Assembly (NCBI RefSeq): GCF_040096205.1
Contig: NZ_JBBMFD010000001.1
Span: 372,001 to 436,000 of the forward strand
From: Solibaculum_A intestinale
GTDB taxonomy: Bacteria > Bacillota > Clostridia > Oscillospirales > Acutalibacteraceae
DNA length: 64,000 nt
Direction of reading: 5' to 3'
Both the position numbers and the translations under genes were made by a program. Positions 26,448 to 33,803 of the stretch are shown piece after piece (the stretch's first letter is position 1; each line of letters starts with the position of its first letter). The notes under the pieces were generated by a model that had not been told where the DNA came from, ran no database searches, and worked only from the letters and a program-made list of their open reading frames with translations.

Positions 26448-27749
26448 TTACAGCTGAATGTTCGAGTGCTTCTTGGGCAGGCGGGAAACGCGCTTGCCTG
26501 CCAGCAGGTCCAGCGCCGCAATGAGGCGGGCTCTGGTCTCGCCCGGCTCGATGACCTCTTCAAGAAGGCCGGCCTTGGTCGCGTCAAAGGGAGCGGCCTT
26601 GGTATCGGCGTACTCCTGCACCAGCGCCGAGCGCTCGGTAAGCGGGTCCTTCATCGCGGCGAGCTTCTTGTTCCACATAATGGCCACCGCCGTCTCCGGC
26701 GCTAAGCCGGAAATCACCGCCTGGGGCCAGGCGTAAACCACATCGGCACCCGACGCCGTGCCCGCCATGGCGACATAAGCCGAACCGATGGCCGAGCCGG
26801 TGATGACCGAGACCTTTGCCGTGGTCGCTTCCGCGTAAGCGTGTGCCACCATGGACGCCTCCTTGATGGAAGCAAAGCCTTCGCAGTCCACAAAGGTGAC
26901 CACCGGAATCGCAAAGGCGTCCGCAAACCGCACCATCCGCGCGATCTTTGCGCTGGAGGCCGCATCCAAGGCGCCTCCCTTGGTCATGGCAACCGCCACC
27001 GTCTGGCCCGCGATGCGGGCAAGGCCGGTTACCGCCTTCTCGCCTACCTTTGCCTGGAATTCCACGAAGCTGCCGCCGTCCACCGTCTGGCAGATGGGGC
27101 ATGCGTCAGAATCCGGCTCGGCGGAGTCGGCCACCGGGGTGGTGGAAATGTTATTGAGAGGCAGAAGAGAGACGACCTCCTTGACCTTGGCCACCGCCTC
27201 GTCAAGGGTTTCGGTCTCCACCGAAATGACGCTCTTGGCCTTGTCCTCTTCGTTTGCAACCAGGAACAGATCGCCCTCGGCCGCCTTCACCACCACATCC
27301 GCGTCCGCCGCGATCAGGGAGAAAGCGCCCCCGCAGGGACCTGCAATGAGGGAAATCTGAGGTACGACGCCGGAAAGGTTGTTGCTCCACATGAGCAGCT
27401 CGCCGATGGCGGCAAGTGCTTCCACTCCCTCTTTGAGATAAGCGCCGTTGGAATTGAACACCCCGACAACCGGACAGCCGGTTTTCGCCGCCAGGTCATA
27501 GACCTTACGGATTTTCGCCGCCTGCTCTTTGCCGACCGCACCGCCGTTGACATCCCGGTCCTGTACGAAAACATACACCGGAGCGCCGTCCATGGCGCCG
27601 CAGCCGGTGATAACCTCAGGCGCCGTCATGCAGCCCAGTTCCGTAAAAGAGCCGGCGTCGAACAGCTTCTCGGTAAGCTTGCGGGCCGGCGTCTGCTCTT
27701 TGGACGCGCGCGCCTGCTTCAACGTGTTGAGTCCGCTTTCTAAGCTCAT
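26448..27749 (-). CDS. Acyl-CoA carboxyltransferase-like subunit (MmdA/12S family, short form)
   Basis: A crotonase-fold carboxyltransferase of the methylmalonyl-CoA decarboxylase alpha/transcarboxylase 12S group: an N-terminal half (about 1-210) with GAMDGAPVYVFVQDRDVNGGAVG and GPCGGAFSLI, and a C-terminal half with GSAIGSAYVAMAG and PETAVAIMW. At 433 residues it is clearly shorter than typical 12S subunits (about 510); the missing part lies mainly between the two halves. It heads the three-gene set. The acyl-CoA substrate is unknown. Methylmalonyl-CoA is one option. Confidence 0.88.
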   Translation of the reverse strand: MSLESGLNTLKQARASKEQTPARKLTEKLFDAGSFTELGCMTAPEVITGCGAMDGAPVYVFVQDRDVNGGAVGKEQAAKIRKVYDLAAKTGCPVVGVFNSNGAYLKEGVEALAAIGELLMWSNNLSGVVPQISLIAGPCGGAFSLIAADADVVVKAAEGDLFLVANEEDKAKSVISVETETLDEAVAKVKEVVSLLPLNNISTTPVADSAEPDSDACPICQTVDGGSFVEFQAKVGEKAVTGLARIAGQTVAVAMTKGGALDAASSAKIARMVRFADAFAIPVVTFVDCEGFASIKEASMVAHAYAEATTAKVSVITGSAIGSAYVAMAGTASGADVVYAWPQAVISGLAPETAVAIMWNKKLAAMKDPLTERSALVQEYADTKAAPFDATKAGLLEEVIEPGETRARLIAALDLLAGKRVSRLPKKHSNIQL

Positions 27750-27847
27750 TCTGGTTCCTCCATTATCAGGAACATCCGCCGAAATCCCGGCATTTTGCCC
27801 CCGTTTTTCTATTCGCCTTCCTGCGAAAACTATTTTTACACCTAACT

Positions 27848-27876
27848 ATTATAATAAATTGTATATAATTTAACAA
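27848..27876 (-). promoter_or_regulatory. Sigma-A promoter of the carboxyltransferase operon
   Basis: On minus, TTGTTA (27871-27876), 17 bases, TATAAT (27848-27853). It starts right after the stop codon of the preceding gene at 27882. Confidence 0.75.
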
Positions 27877-27881
27877 GGTTT

Positions 27882-28262
27882 TCAACGGGGATTTCGGCCC
27901 GCGCAGCATCTTTGAAAGAACTGTGGTAAATTTATCACCATTTTATCCCCTATTTTGTGGAATCCAACTGACGAAAGCACTTCAAACAACGCGGCAGTTT
28001 CGCATTCCACTGTTTTTGCTCCCGCATCCATGGCAATGGAAGCCGCTGCGCGCACAAGTCCGTCCAACAGGGTTTGATCCTCGCCGAAAAAGATCGACCA
28101 CAAAACCGCCCGCTCCCCTTCCCGGCTGAACACCAAGCTGCCGGTGCAGATCCCGTTTTCCACCGCTTCGAGCACGGCGAACCTTTGCTCCATAGGCATA
28201 CCGTGGGTGCTTAGGAAAGTCTCCCGTCTCTCCTCATCTCTTACGGGCTGTATTTTTAGCAT
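27882..28262 (-). CDS. Small GNAT-like hypothetical protein
   Basis: A 126-residue protein from the ATG at 28262 (MLKIQPVRDEERR). The pattern of a short N-terminal strand, a middle segment LLDGLVRAAASIAMDAGAKTVEC and a C-terminal ALFEVLSSVGFHKIGDKMVIN resembles the acetyl-CoA-binding and C-terminal part of the GNAT fold, but the classical A-motif is not clear. The substrate is unknown. The start lies 29 bases inside the 3' end of the upstream pseudouridine synthase gene, so translational coupling is likely. It is the last gene of its operon. Confidence 0.6.
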   Translation of the reverse strand: MLKIQPVRDEERRETFLSTHGMPMEQRFAVLEAVENGICTGSLVFSREGERAVLWSIFFGEDQTLLDGLVRAAASIAMDAGAKTVECETAALFEVLSSVGFHKIGDKMVINLPQFFQRCCAGRNPR

Positions 28263-29031
28263 AGCTCTTCCTCTTTCCTTGCGTTTGTCCGGCATTTTTT
28301 CCTGCCGCCGGTTTTCCGCTCAGAAGCCGGCGCACCTCTTCGGTGGTCAGCTCCCGCCATTTGCCCGGCTGGAGCATTCCCAACCGCACCGGTCCGATGG
28401 CGATGCGCTTGAGCCGCGCCACCTCCAGCCCCAACACCTCGCACATTTTGCGGATCTGGCGGTTTCGCCCTTCGTGCAGGACGATTTCCACCACCGTGCG
28501 CCCTTCTTCCTTTTGTACCACATGAGCCTCGGCCGGAGCGGTTTTGCGCCCGTCGATGACGATGCCCTCCTGCATGCGAAGAAGCTGTTCGTCAGTGATT
28601 CCCGGGCGCACCGTCACCCGGTAGGTTTTGGGCACATGCTTGGACGGATGGGTTAAGACGTTGGCGAAATTGCCGTCGTTTGTGAGAAAAAGCATGCCTT
28701 CCGATTCCCGGTCCAGCCGTCCCACCGGGTAGACTCGTTCGGGGATGTCCTTCACCAAATCGGCCACGCACCGGCGGTCCTGCTCGTCGCTTAAGGTGGT
28801 GATATAGCCCCTGGGCTTATAAAGCATAATGTAGCGCATCGCATGCTTGTGTTCCAGACGCCTGCCATGGACTGTCACCAAATCCCTTTTGGGAATGACC
28901 TGATCCCCAATGGAGGCCTTGCGGCCGTTTACTTTGACAAAGCCGCCCGCAATCAGCTCCTCCGACTTGCGCCGGGAGGCGACCCCGCATTCGGCCATGT
29001 ATTTCTGCAGCCTTACCTTTTCGATCTTCAT
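28234..29031 (-). CDS. rluB-like: RsuA/RluB-family pseudouridine synthase
   Basis: A small-subunit/large-subunit rRNA pseudouridine synthase. From the ATG at 29031 (MKIEKVRLQKYMAECGVAS) it has an N-terminal S4 domain (about 8-55), the catalytic GRLDRESEGMLFLTNDG with the active Asp at about residue 108, and a C-terminal Arg-rich HEGRNRQIRKMCE. It has 265 residues, ending in a Lys/Arg-rich tail. An upstream start (29064) would give a non-family N-terminus. Position next to scpA/scpB is common in Firmicutes. Confidence 0.95.
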   Translation of the reverse strand: MKIEKVRLQKYMAECGVASRRKSEELIAGGFVKVNGRKASIGDQVIPKRDLVTVHGRRLEHKHAMRYIMLYKPRGYITTLSDEQDRRCVADLVKDIPERVYPVGRLDRESEGMLFLTNDGNFANVLTHPSKHVPKTYRVTVRPGITDEQLLRMQEGIVIDGRKTAPAEAHVVQKEEGRTVVEIVLHEGRNRQIRKMCEVLGLEVARLKRIAIGPVRLGMLQPGKWRELTTEEVRRLLSGKPAAGKNAGQTQGKRKSYAKNTARKR

Positions 29032-29054
29032 TGCTTTCCTACTTCCTCCGATTC

Positions 29055-30218
29055 TTAAAACCATCCCGTTATGTACCGCCAGATTCCGGCGAAAAAGTTC
29101 CCGATCTGTTCAAAAAAGGATGGTTGCTTCTTGCTTAAAAGCACGTCGTGCTTGGCCATGAGCACCGTTTCCCCGATCTTCTGCCCATCGAGGTAATAAG
29201 ACGCGATGCCCACCGCGCTGCCGGTGGAAACCGGCGCGTAGACAAAGGGAGGCAGCTCGATCTTCACCTCTACCCTGGACAGATCCCCTTGCGTCAGGGG
29301 CGCGGTCGTCAGAGGCGGGCGCTGGATGACCGCCAGCTCTTCGAGCTCCCCGCCGGTGACCTTGATTCTCTGTTCCTCAATGGCCGGGAGATTCTGCACC
29401 GTCACCTGGGAAAACCCATAGTCAAGCAAAGCCTTGTGGTCCTTCCAGTCGTCCGGATCGTTTAAGGTTACCACCAGGAGCTTGACCCCGTCCCGCTCGG
29501 CGCAGGACACCAGGCACCGGCCCGACTTCTTGGTAAATCCGGTCTTGACCCCGATGGCCCCCTCGTACTCCTTTACCAGCCGGTTGTGGTTGCTTAAGGT
29601 ACAGGTTTTCACCGGGTTTTGAAACTCCACCTGGGCGATGCTCTTGCGGGCGATGTCGGAAAAAACCGGGTTTGCCATGGCTTCCCGGGCAATGAGGGCC
29701 AAATCGTACGCCGTGGTGTAATGCTGCGCATTGTCAAGCCCGGATGGGGTAACGAAGGAGGTATTCTGCGCGCCGATCTCCTTGGCCCGCTCGTTCATCA
29801 AAGCGGCGAACTCCTCGAAGCTCGGACGCACCGTCAGGGCGATGGCGTTGGCCGCGTCGTTCCCAGAGGCCAGCAGTGCCCCGGTCACAAGCCCTTCCAC
29901 CGTGATCACGTCCCCGATGTGCAGCCCCATGGAGGATCCCTCCACCAAGGCCATTTCCCCGGTGACCGTCACCGGCTGGTTTAAATCGCAGTTTTCCACC
30001 GCCAGCAGCGCCGTCATGATCTTCGTGGTGCTGGCCATAGGAAGCTGTTCGCTTTCGTTTTTCGCGTAGAGAACCCGTCCGGTTTGGCATTCCATCAGGA
30101 CGGCGGCCTTTGCAGAGGTGGATGGCTCCCCCTCGGCGGCCTGCGCCGGCATGCCGGAAAGGAGCGTCACCACCGCAGCCGCCGTCGCCAACCCTTTTCG
30201 GATCGTTCGTTTACACAC
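29055..30218 (-). CDS. dacF-like: D-alanyl-D-alanine carboxypeptidase (DacF-like)
   Basis: Trims the terminal D-Ala from peptidoglycan side chains. A signal peptide is present (Lys/Arg start, AxA near 27). Motifs are SxxK (STTK, Ser63), SGN (118-120) and KTG near 224. A C-terminal beta-rich domain (about 275-370) ends in an amphipathic membrane-anchor-like helix (FFEQIGNFFAGIWRYITGWF). The start is a GTG at 30218 with AGAGGTGG before it. It lies 75 bases after ytfJ, and is part of the scpA-scpB operon, where dacF-type genes are often found. Confidence 0.95.
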   Translation of the reverse strand: MCKRTIRKGLATAAAVVTLLSGMPAQAAEGEPSTSAKAAVLMECQTGRVLYAKNESEQLPMASTTKIMTALLAVENCDLNQPVTVTGEMALVEGSSMGLHIGDVITVEGLVTGALLASGNDAANAIALTVRPSFEEFAALMNERAKEIGAQNTSFVTPSGLDNAQHYTTAYDLALIAREAMANPVFSDIARKSIAQVEFQNPVKTCTLSNHNRLVKEYEGAIGVKTGFTKKSGRCLVSCAERDGVKLLVVTLNDPDDWKDHKALLDYGFSQVTVQNLPAIEEQRIKVTGGELEELAVIQRPPLTTAPLTQGDLSRVEVKIELPPFVYAPVSTGSAVGIASYYLDGQKIGETVLMAKHDVLLSKKQPSFFEQIGNFFAGIWRYITGWF

Positions 30219-30292
30219 AGCAAAACCACCTCTTCATACGTTTGAAATTTCCAGTTGGACACTTTCATTGTATGCAGGTGGTTTGCGTTTCA

Positions 30293-30718
30293 TCATTCGG
30301 CTTTTTGAGGTTCTTTTGCTTCTTCGGCCACATTGACCGCTTTTTCTTCCGGCTTTTTCTTTTTAAAGAGAGCCGTGATCTGGTCGAAAACCTCCGGGAC
30401 GATCTTTACGATATTGCTGCCCACATTGTCGGAATTCGCCACATGCAGGATCTTCGCCTCGCCGTTTGCAATGACGATAAAGGCCACAGGCGTGATGGAA
30501 ATGCCCATGCCGCTGCCGCCGCCGAACAGCTCCTTTTCCGTCTTGGTCGGCAGGTCGGAGCCGCCCACGCCCAACCCGTAGCTGATTTTGGACACCGGGA
30601 TCAGCGTGGTCCCGTCCTTTGCATAAATCGGATCGCCGATGACCGTATTCGCGTCCACCAGTTCCCGGATTTTCTGCATAGTGGCTTCCATCATACTTTT
30701 AATGGGATGTTCGCTCAT
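30293..30718 (-). CDS. ytfJ: GerW/YtfJ-family sporulation protein
   Basis: A 141-residue protein of the GerW family, needed for germination or spore coat assembly in Bacillus. The start MSEHPIKSMMEATM, the Gly-rich GGGSGMGISITPVAF and IVIANGEAKILHV are typical of the family. It ends in a Lys/Glu-rich tail. The ATG overlaps the DUF2953 stop as ATGA, so the two are translationally coupled. Confidence 0.95.
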   Translation of the reverse strand: MSEHPIKSMMEATMQKIRELVDANTVIGDPIYAKDGTTLIPVSKISYGLGVGGSDLPTKTEKELFGGGSGMGISITPVAFIVIANGEAKILHVANSDNVGSNIVKIVPEVFDQITALFKKKKPEEKAVNVAEEAKEPQKAE

Positions 30719-31368
30719 GCTACTGCACCGCCTTTTTGTGTATTGGTTTTGGATTTCTTCGCTTTTATCATGGTAACCAAAATCCGCCAGATTAAACCAA
30801 TTCCGCTGGAAATTAAGAAAAATGGGCGGATTTGAATGCGCGCATACAGATAAGCGCGGGATTTCGCTCCCTCGCGAAAGTCCGGAATGACGGAGAAGGC
30901 CTTTATCTGCATGGCCAAAAAGTTACACAGCACGCCGAAGGCGCTATACACCGCCGCGCAGGTCCGTCCGTACTGAATGCCGGTGTCCGCCGCATCCTCT
31001 CCCACCACCGTCAGGTCGATAACCACATCGTGCACATGGATGCGCGACAGTGTGGACCTGGCCGCATGGCCGGTGTGATGGGCCAGCTCCCCCAGCAGGT
31101 GCACCACAGCGGAAAGCCCCTCTTCCTTGAGGATTATCTGAAAGGCGCTTTCCTTTTTCGGCGCTTCCTCACCAGGAGGAGGTTCCTTTTTCTTCTTTTT
31201 CTCCTTTTTTGGCTTCTTTTCCTTCTGAGGCACCACCTGAAACTTCAAAAACGCATATTTGATCGTGAGGAAAAACCCTTCCTCATACCGGAAAAGCAGA
31301 TGCAGCGGAAGAAACAGCAACAGAGCCAAAAATGCCACAATCCCTCCCACAATAGCCAACGCGGTCAA
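30715..31368 (-). CDS. DUF2953 membrane-associated protein
   Basis: A 217-residue protein with an N-terminal membrane helix (about 4-24), then a strand-rich region interrupted by a long Lys/Glu-rich linker (about 55-72), and a C-terminal hydrophobic segment (about 185-205). It fits DUF2953, a family seen in the ytfJ neighbourhood in sporulating Firmicutes. The function is unknown; its coupling to ytfJ suggests a sporulation role. The start is a TTG at 31368 with AGGAGG. Confidence 0.85.
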   Translation of the reverse strand: MTALAIVGGIVAFLALLLFLPLHLLFRYEEGFFLTIKYAFLKFQVVPQKEKKPKKEKKKKKEPPPGEEAPKKESAFQIILKEEGLSAVVHLLGELAHHTGHAARSTLSRIHVHDVVIDLTVVGEDAADTGIQYGRTCAAVYSAFGVLCNFLAMQIKAFSVIPDFREGAKSRAYLYARIQIRPFFLISSGIGLIWRILVTMIKAKKSKTNTQKGGAVA

Positions 31369-31383
31369 GGCGCACCTCCTAAC

Positions 31384-31947
31384 TCATCCGTCCGTCTGTT
31401 CTGCCTTCATGGCTTCTTCCCCGCCAAGGCCCTCCTGCCGGTCGGGCAGGGGCGGCAGCTCGTCGAGGGAGGAAAACCCGAAGCAACGCAGAAAATCCGG
31501 CGTGGTTCCATACAACAGAGGCCGGCCGGGCAGCTCCAGCCGTCCCTTTTCTTCCAAAAGCCCCTTTGCGCACAGGCTCCCAACGACGCCCGAGCAGTCC
31601 ACCCCTCTGACCTGCTCCACAAACGCCTTGGTCACCGGCTGGTTGTAGGCCACCACCGCCAGCACCTCCATGGCCGCCTGGGACAAAGGGGTGTTGCGCC
31701 GAATTTCCAGCGCCCGGCGGATGGCCTCGGCATGCTCGGTTCTTGAGCAAAGCTGGTATTCTTCCCCCAAGCGCACCACACACAGGCCGCTTTGCCGGGC
31801 GTCCAGCTCGTCGGCCAGGTTCTGTGCCACTTTGCAGACCGTTTCCTTATCCAGCTTTAGCGCCTGGGCCAGCTTTTCCGCAGAGATGGGCGTGCCGCTT
31901 GCGAACAAGAGGGCCTCCAAAGCCGCGCGCGCTTCTTTTACTTCCAT
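31384..31947 (-). CDS. scpB: Segregation and condensation protein B
   Basis: ScpB (187 residues) forms the bacterial condensin with SMC and ScpA, and folds as two winged-helix domains. Typical segments are EALLFASGTPISAEKLA and MEVLAVVAYNQPVTK, then GLLEEKGRLELPGRPLLY with FLRCFG. Its start overlaps the scpA stop by 10 bases, which indicates translational coupling. Confidence 0.96.
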   Translation of the reverse strand: MEVKEARAALEALLFASGTPISAEKLAQALKLDKETVCKVAQNLADELDARQSGLCVVRLGEEYQLCSRTEHAEAIRRALEIRRNTPLSQAAMEVLAVVAYNQPVTKAFVEQVRGVDCSGVVGSLCAKGLLEEKGRLELPGRPLLYGTTPDFLRCFGFSSLDELPPLPDRQEGLGGEEAMKAEQTDG

Positions 31948-32660
31948 TTCGTTCGTTCCTTTGCTGTGAGAGTCAGGTCCTCCACCTGCACCCCGTCGCT
32001 GACCTCCACCCGTTTGCCCCGAACCAGTTCCAAAACCGCCAGGAAGGTGGCCACCAGCTCCGACCGGCTCTGCACATGCTCGAGCAAACCGCGCATTTGC
32101 ACGGTCTTCTGGCCCCAGAGCCTGCGCAGGACAAAGACAATCCTGGAAGTCACCGATACAATGGGCTTTGCCACAATAGGGGTAAAGGCCGCCTGCGGGG
32201 GCGGCAGGTGCCGCTTTCCCTTGCCGGCGGCATCCTGGTACGCGGCAAGCAGCTCCTCGGGTTTATGGGTACAGCGGTAGGTTTTGTCCACCGGGATGGG
32301 GCTTGGTTCCCGGCAGAAGAGGTCGAACCCATTGGTACGCGCCGCAAGAAGCGCGGCGATTTCCTTGGCCGTCTGGTATTCGAGCAGCTGCCCGGTCAGC
32401 TCCTTCTTGAGCTGCTCGCTTTCCTCGTGCCTGGGCAGCAGGGATACCGTTTTCATATGCACGAGCCGCGCCGCCATTTCCAGAAACTCGCTGGCCACGT
32501 CCATATCCGCTTCCTGCATGGCGGTAATGTGCGCTAAGTACTGCTCTAATAAGTCTGATACGGCGATGTCCTGAATATTCAGTTTGTTCTTCGAAATTAA
32601 GTGCAAAAGCAGGTCCAGCGGCCCTTCAAAGACCGGCAGCTTATACGATATCTTATCCAT
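31938..32660 (-). CDS. scpA: Segregation and condensation protein A
   Basis: The kleisin subunit that bridges the SMC dimer. From the ATG at 32660 (MDKISYKLPVFEGPLDLLL) it has 240 residues. The N-terminal FEGPLDLLLHLI is the classic ScpA signature, and the C-terminal winged-helix part contains RVEVSDGVQVEDLTL. It follows the metallopeptidase-like gene by 4 bases and overlaps scpB. Confidence 0.96.
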   Translation of the reverse strand: MDKISYKLPVFEGPLDLLLHLISKNKLNIQDIAVSDLLEQYLAHITAMQEADMDVASEFLEMAARLVHMKTVSLLPRHEESEQLKKELTGQLLEYQTAKEIAALLAARTNGFDLFCREPSPIPVDKTYRCTHKPEELLAAYQDAAGKGKRHLPPPQAAFTPIVAKPIVSVTSRIVFVLRRLWGQKTVQMRGLLEHVQSRSELVATFLAVLELVRGKRVEVSDGVQVEDLTLTAKERTKWK

Positions 32661-32664
32661 GGGC

Positions 32665-33375
32665 CTACAGCGCACTCATTCCGAGCAAACGGAAGGGCAG
32701 GTCGGCCACCCACAAAAGCCCATCAAAAACATGGGTCTGCACAAAGCTCAATATCCCATCAAATACCGGGGTGAACAAAACCAGGACAATAAAGACGATG
32801 GAGATAATTTGCTGGTAGCGGTAAAACCATTCCTCCACCCGGTCTGGAAGGAAAAAGCACAAAATCCGCGAGCCGTCCAGCGGCGGGATGGGAAGGAAAT
32901 TAAAGACCGCCAAGCCGATGTTGATCACGGACAGCAGATACAAAAAGGTATAAATTACCGTATAAAGAGTCCCGTAATAATAATCTAGGTTCATCCTGGC
33001 AATCTCAAAATTAATCCGTAGCAGCAGCACCGCGATGAACGCCACAATCAAGTTGGAAACCGGGCCGGCCAGGGCGGTCAGCGCCATGCCGGCCTTGCGG
33101 TTTTTGAAGTTATAGGGATTGACGGGCACCGGCTTTGCCCAGCCGAACCCCACCAAAAACAGGCTCAAAGCACCAATGGGATCCAGATGGCGCATGGGAT
33201 TCAAGGTCATGCGGCCGTTATACTTTCCCGTGTCGTCCCCCAGCTTGTGAGCGACGAAGGCGTGGGCGCACTCGTGAATGGGCAGAATGGCGACCACCAC
33301 AAAAGCGGTGGTCAGCAGCGTCAAAACGATCTGTGTCATGTCGCCGCCCTGCAAGAGGTGAAACAGCACAAGCAT
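32665..33375 (-). CDS. Site-2-protease-like membrane metallopeptidase (M50 family)
   Basis: An intramembrane metalloprotease-like protein. The zinc motif HECAH follows an N-terminal hydrophobic helix, and the second metal site FNFLPIPPLDG lies near residue 165 in a membrane helix. Five to six hydrophobic segments are present. The frame continues upstream to 33441, but a TATAAT box lies there (33441-33446), so that start cannot be in the mRNA. I place the start at the ATG at 33375; the ATG at 33339 is also possible. No strong ribosome-binding site is seen at either. It is the first gene of the scpA-scpB operon. Confidence 0.85.
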   Translation of the reverse strand: MLVLFHLLQGGDMTQIVLTLLTTAFVVVAILPIHECAHAFVAHKLGDDTGKYNGRMTLNPMRHLDPIGALSLFLVGFGWAKPVPVNPYNFKNRKAGMALTALAGPVSNLIVAFIAVLLLRINFEIARMNLDYYYGTLYTVIYTFLYLLSVINIGLAVFNFLPIPPLDGSRILCFFLPDRVEEWFYRYQQIISIVFIVLVLFTPVFDGILSFVQTHVFDGLLWVADLPFRLLGMSAL

Positions 33376-33440
33376 CACTCCCGGTGTAAAGATAGAAAAA
33401 TCGAAACTTTCTTCGACGAAACGCAGTAGATTAAGAAACA

Positions 33441-33469
33441 ATTATAGCACAATCCAGCAATTCCCGCAA
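33441..33469 (-). promoter_or_regulatory. Sigma-A promoter of the M50-scpA-scpB operon
   Basis: TTGCGG (33464-33469), 17 bases, TATAAT (33441-33446), on minus. The predicted start of transcription is near 33434. Confidence 0.7.
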
Positions 33470-33747
33470 TTGTTTTGGGACGATATCCGCCTTCGGCCAG
33501 AAAAAGACGGAAGCCTGCCTGTTCCAGCGCAGGAATCTTCTTTTCTCCGGCGCCGGTACACTTAGATGCGCATTCTTCCCACAGCCCGTGCCCGGCCCGG
33601 GAAAAGGAATCTGGCATGGCTTTCTAAACAGCCGGAGGTGTGAAAGCGGATCGTGGTCATCCGTTTTTCCGCTCCCACGCTAGGCGCCAAAACCGCTTTT
33701 GCTCAGAGAAATGCCGCGGAGCGTTTCACACCAGACATCGGTTCACG
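33470..33747. other. Intergenic stretch between the groEL terminator and the M50 promoter
   Basis: About 280 bases. I see no reading frame with a credible start and composition, no tRNA-like cloverleaf and no clear hairpin. A minus frame of 80 codons (33375-33617) crosses the promoter and is dismissed. A non-coding RNA cannot be excluded by eye. Confidence 0.5.
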
Positions 33748-33780
33748 AAAAAAGCGCGCGCTCAAGAGAGCGCGCGCTTT
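33748..33780 (-). terminator. Terminator of groES-groEL
   Basis: A 13-base-pair stem of alternating GC (33751-33763 with 33768-33780) and a 4-base loop, followed on minus by six T. Confidence 0.92.
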
Positions 33781-33803
33781 TGGAACACACATGCAAACCG
33801 GAA

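Noticed and set aside
33376..33617. 80-codon minus-strand open frame before the M50 gene
   Set aside because: It crosses the M50 promoter and has no ribosome-binding site or family likeness.
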